From an uncultured Clostridium sp. (GTDB lineage Bacteria > Bacillota > Clostridia > Lachnospirales > Lachnospiraceae), in contig CANRZB010000023.1 in NCBI GenBank assembly GCA_947644195.1, forward strand, positions 1 through 51,951: a DNA stretch of 51,951 bases, written 5' to 3'. The notes under the pieces are model-generated. The model saw only the letters and a program-made list of their open reading frames with translations, had not been told where the DNA came from and made no database searches. Within the stretch, counting starts at the first letter, position 1; every line of letters begins with the position of its first letter. Of the stretch, positions 17,401 through 25,419 are shown piece after piece. The translations under genes were made by a program, and so were the position numbers.

Positions 17401-17849
17401 TAGCGTCCAGAAGTTTGTTCGTCTGGTACAATCGAGATCTTCATGGTACTGTCGGCTACGTGCATGCCGTTTAATTCTAAGACATATTGGATCAATACTT
17501 TTATGTAATTCTCGGTTTTCTCAATATCCAGTTCCGTTGTATGGATGGTCATATCGAAAACCCCCATAGGTGTTTGATAGAATCCATGAAAAGTATAATC
17601 TTTTTGATATTGCATTTCGGCACGGATATCGCCTTTTTTTATTAACGTAAATTTGGAATCCTGGATTTTCATAATGTTTTTGATGGCGCCTGCGGCATTG
17701 CCGTCATCATCCGGCATAATTTCTTCATACAGGACAACATCCATATCCGACATGGAACGGTAAATCCCCGGATGGATGGCTTCGATAGTCTGATTTTCAT
17801 GATCAATCGCCTGTGTACCACAGATTGTAATTAGAACATTTTTTGTCAT
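17400..17849 (-). CDS. DUF1934 (YwiB-like) beta-barrel protein
   Basis: A 149-residue protein of the DUF1934/YwiB family, a small calycin-like beta barrel found across Bacillota. Features seen are an N-terminal strand MTKNVLITICGTQ, VVLYEEIMPDD, the core strand FTLIKKGDIRAEMQYQKD, and the closing pair TPMGVFDMTIHTTEL and IKVLIQYVLELNG. No catalytic residues are known for the family. The start at 17849 is preceded by GGAAAGGAT at a good distance. An in-frame extension to 17960 would overlap the ArsC-like gene and has no supporting ribosome site. It follows the ArsC/Spx-like gene by 61 bases and may share its transcript. Confidence 0.78.
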   Translation of the reverse strand: MTKNVLITICGTQAIDHENQTIEAIHPGIYRSMSDMDVVLYEEIMPDDDGNAAGAIKNIMKIQDSKFTLIKKGDIRAEMQYQKDYTFHGFYQTPMGVFDMTIHTTELDIEKTENYIKVLIQYVLELNGMHVADSTMKISIVPDEQTSGR

Positions 17850-17910
17850 GGTGGTATCCTTTCCGATGTCAGTAATCGCACTTGTCAAATAAAGTAATTT
17901 AACGGAACTG

Positions 17911-18267
17911 TTATTTGAGAAGTTCTTCCCACGGATCTGGACGAAATCCAGGAAAAACACCTTGATCTGTGACCAAAAGAGGACGTTTTACCAACATGCC
18001 GTCAGTTGCTAAGAGCTTGTACTGTTCTTCTTCACTCATTTCCGGCAGTTTATTTTTTAATTCCATTTCTTTATATAAATTCCCACTGGTGTTAAAGAAA
18101 CGTTTCAACGGCAGTCCGCTTTTTAAATGCCAGTCTTTTAATTCATCCACAGTTGGATTTTGTTCCCGTATTGGCCGAATCTCTGCGGAATAGCCATTTT
18201 CTTCAACCCATTTTAATGCTTTCTTGCAGGTAGAACATTTATCATAACATAAAATTAATGGTTTCAT
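17911..18267 (-). CDS. ArsC/Spx-family thioredoxin-fold protein
   Basis: A 118-residue protein with the ArsC/Spx fold. An N-terminal CSTCKKALKW (C10-x-x-C13) motif follows the first strand, ending in a VKRPLLVTDQGVFPGFRPD segment that matches the conserved R-P loop and the cis-proline of ArsC relatives. Spx itself has CxxC at this point and binds RNA polymerase. Simple ArsC reductases usually have CxxS or a single Cys. It could therefore be a YffB/ArsC-like thiol protein or an Spx-like regulator; the sequence alone does not decide. GGAGGA lies before its start at 18267. Confidence 0.85.
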   Translation of the reverse strand: MKPLILCYDKCSTCKKALKWVEENGYSAEIRPIREQNPTVDELKDWHLKSGLPLKRFFNTSGNLYKEMELKNKLPEMSEEEQYKLLATDGMLVKRPLLVTDQGVFPGFRPDPWEELLK

Positions 18268-18426
18268 CGTTTTCCTCCATTTTTACTGATCCTCTAGGAA
18301 AGGATGGTTGATAGTGTGCACAGAATCAATGCAAATGTTTCCATGGCATAGACTTCTCCTTTGTTCTATTTTGTAATCAGTTTAACACAGAGAAGGATCA
18401 GGCTTCAAGAGGAAAAACGCAGGATA

Positions 18427-18447
18427 CACGGAAATCAATTTTCAAAT
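18427..18447 (-). repeat. 21-bp inverted repeat Y, right copy
   Basis: Perfect reverse complement of 87-107. It lies in the gap between spoIIR and the ArsC-like gene, 27 bases left of the right copy of repeat X. Confidence 0.85.
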
Positions 18448-18474
18448 GTTACCTTTTACTTGTGGTGGATTTTG

Positions 18475-18514
18475 TAATGGATAACAGAAAATTACCTGTC
18501 AGAAATCCTCAATG
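18475..18514 (+). repeat. 40-bp direct repeat X, right copy
   Basis: 38 of 40 bases match 38-77 in the same orientation. The right end overlaps the last two codons' worth of spoIIR, including its stop (18509-18511), so the repeat supplies the end of that gene. X and Y are in opposite relative orientation in the two places. Confidence 0.85.
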
Positions 18515-19405
18515 TTTTTTGATCCAGTCATAAATGGCGGAGTGAAATTCTGGTTGGGCAGTGGGCGCAGGACTGGCAGAATTTTGGTTTGACAGGCTAT
18601 GGTAGGCTTCTTCGGACAAAGAATCCTCCAGTTTTTCCTTGGATGTTTCTGGTACTTCCGCGGTGGTTTCATTCACGAAGCAGAGGCTGGGAAAAAGGAC
18701 GCACCACCAGTTTTTTCCCGCAGCGTTACCAATTTCAATACAGAGAGCTCGGTACGTTCCAGGTGGAAAAGTCAGATCTCCGTAAGTTTTTGCAGGGAAA
18801 TAGCGTTGTTCTAACACGACGTGAGCAGTATAAGGGTAGCCTTCTTCCTGAATTTTATGTTGTGCAATTTCCTGAATGGCTGGAATCATATTCTCTAGGA
18901 TATTTTCTGCTTCCTTCAGCGTTGCAGAGGGGATCAGTGAGGACTGAATTTGGGACAGGACTTCATCCCGGACTTTTAATTTGAGAGATTGATCTTCTGC
19001 AGTATCGCTATGGGCAATCACGTGGAGCCGGATAATATGGTCGGCAATATTCTGTTGTATTTCTTCCGCATTTTTTGTGCTCTGTCCCAGCGAATTTTCC
19101 TGTGGTGTTACTTCCGTTGTGGTTAGAGAGGATGTAAAATCCTGTATATTTTTGGAATCTGGGAGTTTCTGTAAATCTTCCTGGTTTTGGAAGGCAACGG
19201 TTGTTAGATTTCTAGCACTTTCCTGTAGATCTTGCTCCGGCTCAGCGGCTAAATTATGGCAGAACATGCGCAATCCAACTAAAAGCAAAGTAAATGCCAG
19301 GGAATATAAAAATAGAATGAGCAGCAGACGCCTGGAATGTGGAAATGGCAGATGCTCCAGTAGCACCCAGCGTTTGGTTTCATGAATGTTACCTGTTGTT
19401 TTCAT
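18509..19405 (-). CDS. spoIIR: Stage II sporulation protein R
   Basis: SpoIIR is the forespore-made signal that triggers SpoIIGA to process pro-sigma-E in the mother cell. The 298 residues have a membrane anchor at about 24-45, a Glu/Ser/Thr-rich spacer and the SpoIIR domain from about 110. That domain carries IIRLHVIAHSDTAEDQSLKL, KVRDEV, and FPPGTYRALCIEIGNAAGKN with WWCVLFPSLCFV, all classic. The tail of about 50 residues ends in YDWIKKH. Start 19405 is chosen because GGAGGA lies just upstream; an in-frame extension to 19474 has no ribosome site. A sigma-F-like promoter lies at 19475-19502. The stop codon falls in repeat X. The anchored, long form is typical of Clostridia. Confidence 0.95.
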   Translation of the reverse strand: MKTTGNIHETKRWVLLEHLPFPHSRRLLLILFLYSLAFTLLLVGLRMFCHNLAAEPEQDLQESARNLTTVAFQNQEDLQKLPDSKNIQDFTSSLTTTEVTPQENSLGQSTKNAEEIQQNIADHIIRLHVIAHSDTAEDQSLKLKVRDEVLSQIQSSLIPSATLKEAENILENMIPAIQEIAQHKIQEEGYPYTAHVVLEQRYFPAKTYGDLTFPPGTYRALCIEIGNAAGKNWWCVLFPSLCFVNETTAEVPETSKEKLEDSLSEEAYHSLSNQNSASPAPTAQPEFHSAIYDWIKKH

Positions 19406-19474
19406 TGGAATCCTCCTTAGTGGGCTGTGTATGTACCGTTTTGCGCCGCCCAATGCGCATCGGTTGTTATCCAT

Positions 19475-19502
19475 AGCATTTCCAATATTAGGTTAGTTAT
19501 AC
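19475..19502 (-). promoter_or_regulatory. Candidate sigma-F promoter of spoIIR
   Basis: On the minus strand GTATA (19498-19502) and GGAAATGCT (19475-19483) are 14 bases apart. The sigma-F consensus is GTATA, about 15 bases, GGnnAnAnT, so one core position and the spacing are slightly off. SpoIIR is a sigma-F target in Bacillus subtilis, which supports this call. Confidence 0.45.
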
Positions 19503-19551
19503 AGGTCAAGTTTTCGGTGCATAATAATCTTACTTTTTTCTGAATTATTCC

Positions 19552-19579
19552 TTGGAAAAGATGCATTTTCCCATAAAAT
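19552..19579 (+). promoter_or_regulatory. Possible promoter for the class A PBP gene
   Basis: TTGGAA (19552-19557) and TAAAAT (19574-19579) are 16 bases apart. Overlapping alternatives (TATGCT, TATGAT) follow within ten bases. A leader of about 130 bases contains the small hairpin GCCGTTAGGAACGGC. The 314-base divergent gap holds this, the spoIIR promoter and nothing else I can name. Confidence 0.35.
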
Positions 19580-19719
19580 ATGCTATGATATGTTCCGATA
19601 TAAGGTTAGAATTCCACGAGGAATCCCGAAAATATCATATGCGGCATGATTCGTTAATGTTTGTGCCGGAGGGCTGTATATCATGATGAGAGCCGTTAGG
19701 AACGGCATAGGAGATTATT

Positions 19720-22104
19720 ATGAGCGAGAAAAGTAAAGCAAAAAAGCTGGAACGTTTTAACCGGCAGAAAGGCCAGAAAAAAAAGCATAAAAAACATCCA
19801 AAGCTGCGGTTGGCAATGAAAATTATGCTCCTGGTTTTTTTGCTGCTTGTGTTAGCTGGCATGCTTGTGTTTTATGTAAAATTCGGTGATGATCTGATTA
19901 AATGGAAAGCGGAGGCCAAAGAAGCGGTCAAGGAATCCACGACGGATACTTTTCGGTCTTCGGAAACCAGTTTTATCTATGCTTCCAACAAAAAGCCGAT
20001 TGCAAAGCTGGTACAGGAGCGAGATGCGTATTATCTGACGTTTGATGAGATCCCACAGTATGTCAAAGACTGCTTTATTGTGACAGAGGACCGGGATTTT
20101 TATGAGCATGACGGGGTTAATTTCCTGTCAACAATTAAGGCGGCCGCATTGCTGGTAGAGAGCCGTATCAAGGGGACTAAAATTACCCGTGGAGGTAGTA
20201 CGATTACGCAGCAGCTGGCAAGAAAAACCTTTCTCTATGACGACCAGACCTATGAGCGGAAGATCCGGGAAATGTTCTATGCCATGGAATTAGAGAAGAA
20301 ATACACCAAAGACCAGATTTTGGAGTTTTACATCAATAACATTTATTTCCAAAACGGAAAATATGGGATTGAGGCGGCGAGCAGAGCCTATTTTAGTAAA
20401 TCTGCCTCTGAATTGGATTTGTCAGAAATTGCATTTCTGTGTACGACGCCTAACCGTCCAAATTATTATAATCCCCTGGATGAAGAAGGATTTACTCATA
20501 TGATTGAGCGTCGTGGGCGTATTTTGGACCAGATGCTATCCGAGAATAAGATTTCGGAATCGGAGTATAGTGTGGCAGTATCCAAGGAGATTATATTGAA
20601 TCCTGCGGAATCTATTAAGACACAGGATTATATGACCACATATGCGGTCAGTTGTGCGATCAAAGCGTTGATGGAACACCAGGGTTTTGAATTCCGGTAT
20701 GAGTTTACCGACTCTTCGGATCAGAAAAAATATGAGAAAGAATATGATGATTTATATCAGGAATGTAAAGATAACTTGTACAACGGCGGATATCGGATTT
20801 ATACATCGTTGAGCAAGTCCAAACAGAGCCAGTTGCAGAAACAGGTGAATGAAAATCTGTCTGCATTTAAGGAAAAGACAGAGGAAGGGATTTTTAAGCT
20901 ACAGGGGGCGGCAACCTGTATCGACAATGAAACCGGATTTGTGGTAGCGATTGTGGGTGGCAGGAAGCAGCAGACTTCTACAAAATATACGTTGAACCGG
21001 GCATATCAGAGTTATCGTCAGCCTGGAAGCTGTTTTAAGCCGATTGCTGTTTACACGCCTAGCCTGGAACGGGATTATACGCCGGATTCCATTGTAGATG
21101 ATACCTATTTCAAGGATGGGCCGAGGAATTCAGACGGCACATATCTAGGGAAAATTCCGTTACGCCGTGCGGTGGAAAAATCCAAAAACGTAGTGGCATG
21201 GCGTCTGATGGATGAGTTATCCCCGAAAGTTGGCTTGTCTTATGTACTCAAAATGAACTTTGGGAACATTGTTTCCGATGACTATTATCTGGCGTCTTCG
21301 CTGGGCGGACTGACGAACGGTGTGACGACTGTGGAAATGGCGTCTGCCTATGCTACTCTCGCTAATGACGGTATTTTCCGGGCGCCGACCTGCATTAAGA
21401 AAATTACAGACTCTGAGGGCAATGTTGTATTGAAAAATACCGGGTCCAAGCGGGTGGAAAAACAGGTTTATGAGAAAAAAGCGGCCCGAGAAATGACGGA
21501 TATATTAACAGGAGTTTTGGTCCGTGGTACTGGTGCCGGACACCAGTTAAGCAATATGTCATGTGCGGGGAAAACCGGTACTACCAGTGATAAGAAGGAT
21601 GGCTGGTTCTGTGGTTTTACCCCATACTATACGACGGCGGTCTGGGTAGGTTTTGATTCGCCAAAGACCCTGAATGATTTGTATGGTAATACGTATCCTC
21701 TGCGAATTTGGGAAGCATATATGAATCAGATCCATGAGGGATTGGAAAATCGGGAATTTCCATCTCCGTATGAAGATGAGGAAGGGGACGATGACAGAGA
21801 TTCCTCTTATGAAGATGATAATACACCGAAGGTAACTCCAGATGTCACTGTGGATCCAGATGCAGAAAAAGTTCTGGGAGATGAGGACGAGGAGGAAGAG
21901 CCGACAAAAGCGCCTAAAACAACGAAGCCTCCCAAGGCAACCAAGATACCGGAACCAGATCCGACAGATCCACCGATTACGGCGCCTCCGGAAGAAACTG
22001 GAGATGGTACTGGTGGAGAAGGCAGTGGAGGCGATACTGGTGACGGAGGAGAAAACGATCCGGGTACCGGGGAGGATCTGCAGCCAAATAACGGGATGGA
22101 ATGA
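19720..22104 (+). CDS. Class A penicillin-binding protein (PBP1A type)
   Basis: A bifunctional peptidoglycan synthase of 794 residues: glycan-strand polymerase plus transpeptidase, acting at the outer face of the membrane. A basic cytoplasmic tail and one membrane span (about 35-54) are followed by the GT51 domain, with the catalytic Glu in VTEDRDFYEH (E123) and GGSTITQQLARK. The transpeptidase motifs are SCFK (S437, K440), SKN (488-490) and KTG (618-620). A C-terminal extension of about 110 residues is acidic, then Pro/Thr/Lys-rich, then Gly/Asp/Glu-rich. It is disordered and probably spans the wall. GGAGATTATT precedes the start. It is divergent from spoIIR. A role in sporulation or vegetative growth cannot be distinguished. 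Confidence 0.95.
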   Translation: MSEKSKAKKLERFNRQKGQKKKHKKHPKLRLAMKIMLLVFLLLVLAGMLVFYVKFGDDLIKWKAEAKEAVKESTTDTFRSSETSFIYASNKKPIAKLVQERDAYYLTFDEIPQYVKDCFIVTEDRDFYEHDGVNFLSTIKAAALLVESRIKGTKITRGGSTITQQLARKTFLYDDQTYERKIREMFYAMELEKKYTKDQILEFYINNIYFQNGKYGIEAASRAYFSKSASELDLSEIAFLCTTPNRPNYYNPLDEEGFTHMIERRGRILDQMLSENKISESEYSVAVSKEIILNPAESIKTQDYMTTYAVSCAIKALMEHQGFEFRYEFTDSSDQKKYEKEYDDLYQECKDNLYNGGYRIYTSLSKSKQSQLQKQVNENLSAFKEKTEEGIFKLQGAATCIDNETGFVVAIVGGRKQQTSTKYTLNRAYQSYRQPGSCFKPIAVYTPSLERDYTPDSIVDDTYFKDGPRNSDGTYLGKIPLRRAVEKSKNVVAWRLMDELSPKVGLSYVLKMNFGNIVSDDYYLASSLGGLTNGVTTVEMASAYATLANDGIFRAPTCIKKITDSEGNVVLKNTGSKRVEKQVYEKKAAREMTDILTGVLVRGTGAGHQLSNMSCAGKTGTTSDKKDGWFCGFTPYYTTAVWVGFDSPKTLNDLYGNTYPLRIWEAYMNQIHEGLENREFPSPYEDEEGDDDRDSSYEDDNTPKVTPDVTVDPDAEKVLGDEDEEEEPTKAPKTTKPPKATKIPEPDPTDPPITAPPEETGDGTGGEGSGGDTGDGGENDPGTGEDLQPNNGME

Positions 22105-22159
22105 GTTTGTTTCGTAGTAAGGCACGGGAAGGAATACCTGGGATAGAAGAGGAATACTG

Positions 22160-22180
22160 ACACCAATGCTGGTGTTTCTT
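22160..22180 (+). terminator. Weak hairpin after the PBP gene
   Basis: ACACCA (22160-22165) and TGGTGT (22170-22175) form a 6-bp stem with an ATGC loop followed by TTCTT. It lies directly before the ribosome site of the next gene and could be a partial terminator or a translation-start modulator. Confidence 0.3.
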
Positions 22181-22199
22181 GGAGGAAGGAGCGAGTTGG

Positions 22200-23168
22200 A
22201 TGGCAACGTTTAGTCTATGCATGATTGTCAAGGATGAAGAACAGGTTTTGGCACGTTGCCTTGACAGCCTGGCGCCTTGTATGGATGAGATCATCATTGT
22301 CGATACGGGTTCTACGGACCGGACGAAAGAGATTGCCGGAAAATATACGGATCAGATTTACGATTATGTGTGGACAGGTAATTTTGCGGATGCACGGAAT
22401 TATGCGGCTTCCAAGGCAACCCAGGAATATATTTATACAGCCGATGCAGATGAATATTTGGAGCCGCAGGATCAGCGCAGATTGCAGGAATTAAAGAGTG
22501 TTTTATTGCCGGAGGTTGAAATAGTACAGATGTACTATTGTACACCGGCAGATCACAACGCCTTGTATAATTTTGAAAAAGAATACCGCCCTAAATTATA
22601 TCGCAGACAGCGGGAGTTTGTTTGGATTGATCCGATTCATGAAACCCTTCGTCTGGATCCGGTGGTTTTTGACAGTGAGATCGAGATACAACATCGGCCG
22701 ACAGAACTCCATACAGGCAGAGATCTATCTGCTTTATGGGAGATTCATGCAAATGGAATCCGGTTGTCGAAGAAACTGCATCACATGTATGCGATGGAAC
22801 TATATCATTCCGGGACCGCCAGTGATTATCAAAAGGCAGAGTCCGTATTTTTGACCACATTGAGCCAGTCAGACCGTTCTCAGGATGAATGGCGGGAAGC
22901 AGTCTGCGTATTGACTAGGGGGTATCGTCTGAATGGCGATACGGTACATTTTTTGGCCTATGCAATGCGGGATGCCGTGACAAACCCCAGCGCAGAACTT
23001 TGCTGTGAACTGGGGGCATATTTTGAGGAACAGAATGATCCGGCGGAGGCTGCTATGTGGTATCAAAATGCACTGACGGAGACAGAGAGTATCTTGGATC
23101 TCCGTACTTCTCAGGAAATACCACAGGCAGGAATTGCACGGTGTGAAGAACTACGAAAATATAAATAG
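22200..23168 (+). CDS. GT2 glycosyltransferase with TPR-like tail
   Basis: A 322-residue glycosyltransferase of family 2 (GT-A fold). It starts with FSLCMIVKDEEQVLARCL and has IIIVDTGSTDRTKEIA and the metal-binding TADADEYL near residue 83. The second half is a run of helices (DAVTNPSAELCCELGAYFEE, DPAEAAMWYQNALTE) resembling TPR repeats. The layout is common in Clostridia proteins annotated as SunS-like or TPR glycosyltransferases, which may glycosylate proteins or peptides; the acceptor is unknown. ATG 22200 is chosen because GGAGGAAGGAG lies at 22181-22191; the in-frame ATG 22179 overlaps that site. A strong terminator follows. Confidence 0.85.
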   Translation: MATFSLCMIVKDEEQVLARCLDSLAPCMDEIIIVDTGSTDRTKEIAGKYTDQIYDYVWTGNFADARNYAASKATQEYIYTADADEYLEPQDQRRLQELKSVLLPEVEIVQMYYCTPADHNALYNFEKEYRPKLYRRQREFVWIDPIHETLRLDPVVFDSEIEIQHRPTELHTGRDLSALWEIHANGIRLSKKLHHMYAMELYHSGTASDYQKAESVFLTTLSQSDRSQDEWREAVCVLTRGYRLNGDTVHFLAYAMRDAVTNPSAELCCELGAYFEEQNDPAEAAMWYQNALTETESILDLRTSQEIPQAGIARCEELRKYK

Positions 23169-23178
23169 CATAAATATA

Positions 23179-23224
23179 ACACGCAGCTACTTTGGGTAAG
23201 ATTTCGCATAGCTGCGTGTTTTAA
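23179..23224 (+). terminator. Intrinsic terminator after the GT2 gene
   Basis: AACACGCAGCTA (23179-23190) and TAGCTGCGTGTT (23209-23220) form a 12-bp perfect stem, followed by TTTTAATAAAA. It probably also ends transcription from the right (nadE). Confidence 0.85.
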
Positions 23225-23292
23225 TAAAAGAATATTATTATCTGCGATGGAGATACTGGTTTCCTTCGGTTACTGTTTAAAAGATGGCCTGT

Positions 23293-25272
23293 TTATACAG
23301 TATGGCTTTTGTCATCCGGCTGCAATGTATCTAGTTCCCGCATCCATACATCGACAGAAGCATCACTTGGCATACGCCAGTCGCCACGTGGAGACAGGGC
23401 TACGCTTCCGACCTTTGGGCCGTCCGGCAGGCAGGAACGTTTAAATTGTTGGGTAAAGAATCGGTGGTAAAAGATCCGCAGCCAATGATAAATGGTGGTA
23501 TCAGAGTATTCCCCGGCAAAGGTATAGCGGGCTAAACGGAAAATTTTAGTCGGGGTGTATCCGAAACGCATCAGATAGTAGAGGAAGAAGTCGTGAAGCT
23601 CGTAAGGGCCAACGATGTCTTCCGTTTTTTGTGCAATTTTTCCATCCTTTGGCGGCAGAAGTTCAGGACTGACGGGCGTATCCAGAATGTCTAACAGCAC
23701 CTTTTGCAGTGCAGGATCTGGTGTGGTTTCCGCATAATATAAGACCAGATAACGCACCAGTGTTTTTGGTACAGAACAATTGACGCCATACATGGACATA
23801 TGGTCTCCATTATAGGTTGCCCAGCCCAGGGCCAATTCCGACATATCGCCGGTGCCGATTACCAACCCATTATTTTGGTTTGCCAGATCCATGAGAACCA
23901 GGGTGCGTTGCCGTGCCTGTGAATTCTCGTAGGTAATATCATGATTGTTGGGATCGTGGCCAATATCCTGGAAATGTAATGTCACAGCTTCATGAATAGG
24001 GACTTCCTGCAGGACCGCTCCTAACTTTTGGGTTAATGTGCATGCGTTTTGGTAGGTACGGTCTGTTGTACCGAAACAAGGCATGGTTACCGCGAGGATT
24101 CCGCTGTGATCCAGTCCCAGCATATCGAACGCTTTGACAGTGACTAATAAAGCCAGGGTAGAATCCAGTCCACCGGAAATACCAATCACGGCATGGTCGC
24201 AATGGGTGTGTTCCAGGCGTTTTCGTAATCCCATTGCCTGGATGTTCAGGATTTCATCGCATCGACGGTCCCGATCTTCTTTGGTATGTGGAACGAAAGG
24301 TGTCCGGGAATAGGTACGTGTCAGTTCGGTCTGATGCAGGTCCTGGAAACGAAATTCTATGGTTGGATAGTCGGGTTTTGCCAGTGTCAAATCGGATGCT
24401 GGTTCTGTGTGGTAGGTGGTAATACGTTGCCGTTCGCTTGCCAGACGCCCCAAATCAATTTCCGAGCAGATGAGCTGATCATCGGCAAATCGTTCTGCTT
24501 CCATAAGCAGACTTCCATTTTCTGCTATCAGGTTATGGCCTGCAAAAACCAGGTCGGTAGAAGATTCTCCCAGTCCAGCATCGGCATAGATATATCCACA
24601 GATCAATCGAGCGGATTGTCCGGTTACCAAATCTCGGCGATAGCTGTCTTTGCCAGTGGTTTCATCACTGGCAGACAGGTTGGCAATGACGGTTGATCCA
24701 TGTACGGCAAGTCCACAGGATGGTGGGGCAGGCGTCCAGAGATCTTCGCAAATTTCCACGCCCAGAGTAAATCCCGGCAGATTTTCAGCAGAAAACAGAA
24801 TCTTTGATCCAAATAATATTGGGCTGCTCTGTTCGCCAAGGGATGGAATTTGAATGGGAATCCATTCCGCCGGAGCAGGAGAAAAATGTCTGCCTTCATA
24901 AAATTCTGAATAATTCGGGATACAGGTTTTAGGAACCAGTCCCAAAAGTTCACCTCGAAAAATTACGGCAGCTACATTATATAGGCTGTTTTGATGCAGG
25001 AAAGGCAGTCCGACCAGGGTAATCATATCGAGATCCTCGGAGATAGCGAGGATTTGTTGCAATCCATCCAATGCGCCTTGCAATAGACTGTCTTGCAGAA
25101 ACAAGTCGCCACAGGTGTAGCCCGTCAAACAGAGTTCGGGAAAAACGACCAGCTTACAGCCCGCATGGTCGGCCCGTTTCATTTCCTTGATTATCTGTGT
25201 TGTGTTGTAGCCGGGATCAGCAACACGGATCTGTGGCGTTGCTGCGCCGACTTTGATAAATTTTTCTTTCAT
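23293..25272 (-). CDS. nadE: Glutamine-dependent NAD+ synthetase
   Basis: Last step of NAD synthesis: ATP-dependent amidation of nicotinic acid adenine dinucleotide using glutamine. The 659 residues have an N-terminal nitrilase-type glutaminase with the triad E46 (FPELCLTGY), K115 (LVPKTCIPNY) and C175 (GVEICEDLW). The C-terminal synthetase has the pyrophosphate loop SGGLDST (366-372) and GTGDMSELALGWATYNGDH. It is the two-domain form, as in mycobacteria and many Clostridia. The start follows GAGGTAGG. Its promoter (25316-25345) is divergent from the M56 gene. Single-gene transcript, ending at the shared terminator at 23179-23224. Confidence 0.96.
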   Translation of the reverse strand: MKEKFIKVGAATPQIRVADPGYNTTQIIKEMKRADHAGCKLVVFPELCLTGYTCGDLFLQDSLLQGALDGLQQILAISEDLDMITLVGLPFLHQNSLYNVAAVIFRGELLGLVPKTCIPNYSEFYEGRHFSPAPAEWIPIQIPSLGEQSSPILFGSKILFSAENLPGFTLGVEICEDLWTPAPPSCGLAVHGSTVIANLSASDETTGKDSYRRDLVTGQSARLICGYIYADAGLGESSTDLVFAGHNLIAENGSLLMEAERFADDQLICSEIDLGRLASERQRITTYHTEPASDLTLAKPDYPTIEFRFQDLHQTELTRTYSRTPFVPHTKEDRDRRCDEILNIQAMGLRKRLEHTHCDHAVIGISGGLDSTLALLVTVKAFDMLGLDHSGILAVTMPCFGTTDRTYQNACTLTQKLGAVLQEVPIHEAVTLHFQDIGHDPNNHDITYENSQARQRTLVLMDLANQNNGLVIGTGDMSELALGWATYNGDHMSMYGVNCSVPKTLVRYLVLYYAETTPDPALQKVLLDILDTPVSPELLPPKDGKIAQKTEDIVGPYELHDFFLYYLMRFGYTPTKIFRLARYTFAGEYSDTTIYHWLRIFYHRFFTQQFKRSCLPDGPKVGSVALSPRGDWRMPSDASVDVWMRELDTLQPDDKSHTV

Positions 25273-25315
25273 AGTTTCCTACCTCGCTTTGGATGAAATA
25301 CAGTGCTAATTCCAT

Positions 25316-25345
25316 ATTATAACAGAATTTATTGGATCAAGACAA
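25316..25345 (-). promoter_or_regulatory. Promoter of nadE
   Basis: On the minus strand TTGTCT (25340-25345) and a perfect TATAAT (25316-25321) are 18 bases apart. No NrtR or NiaR operator was recognised by eye. Confidence 0.5.
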
Positions 25346-25419
25346 CTATTCAAAAATATGATACACTGGTAAAACGAATACGAATAATATCCTAAATCTT
25401 TTAGAAAGTTGGAATAGAT

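Noticed and set aside
21559-22206. Leftward frame of over 200 codons opposite the PBP tail
   Set aside because: The low-complexity Gly/Pro/Asp coding of the PBP tail keeps the opposite strand open; composition is not protein-like.
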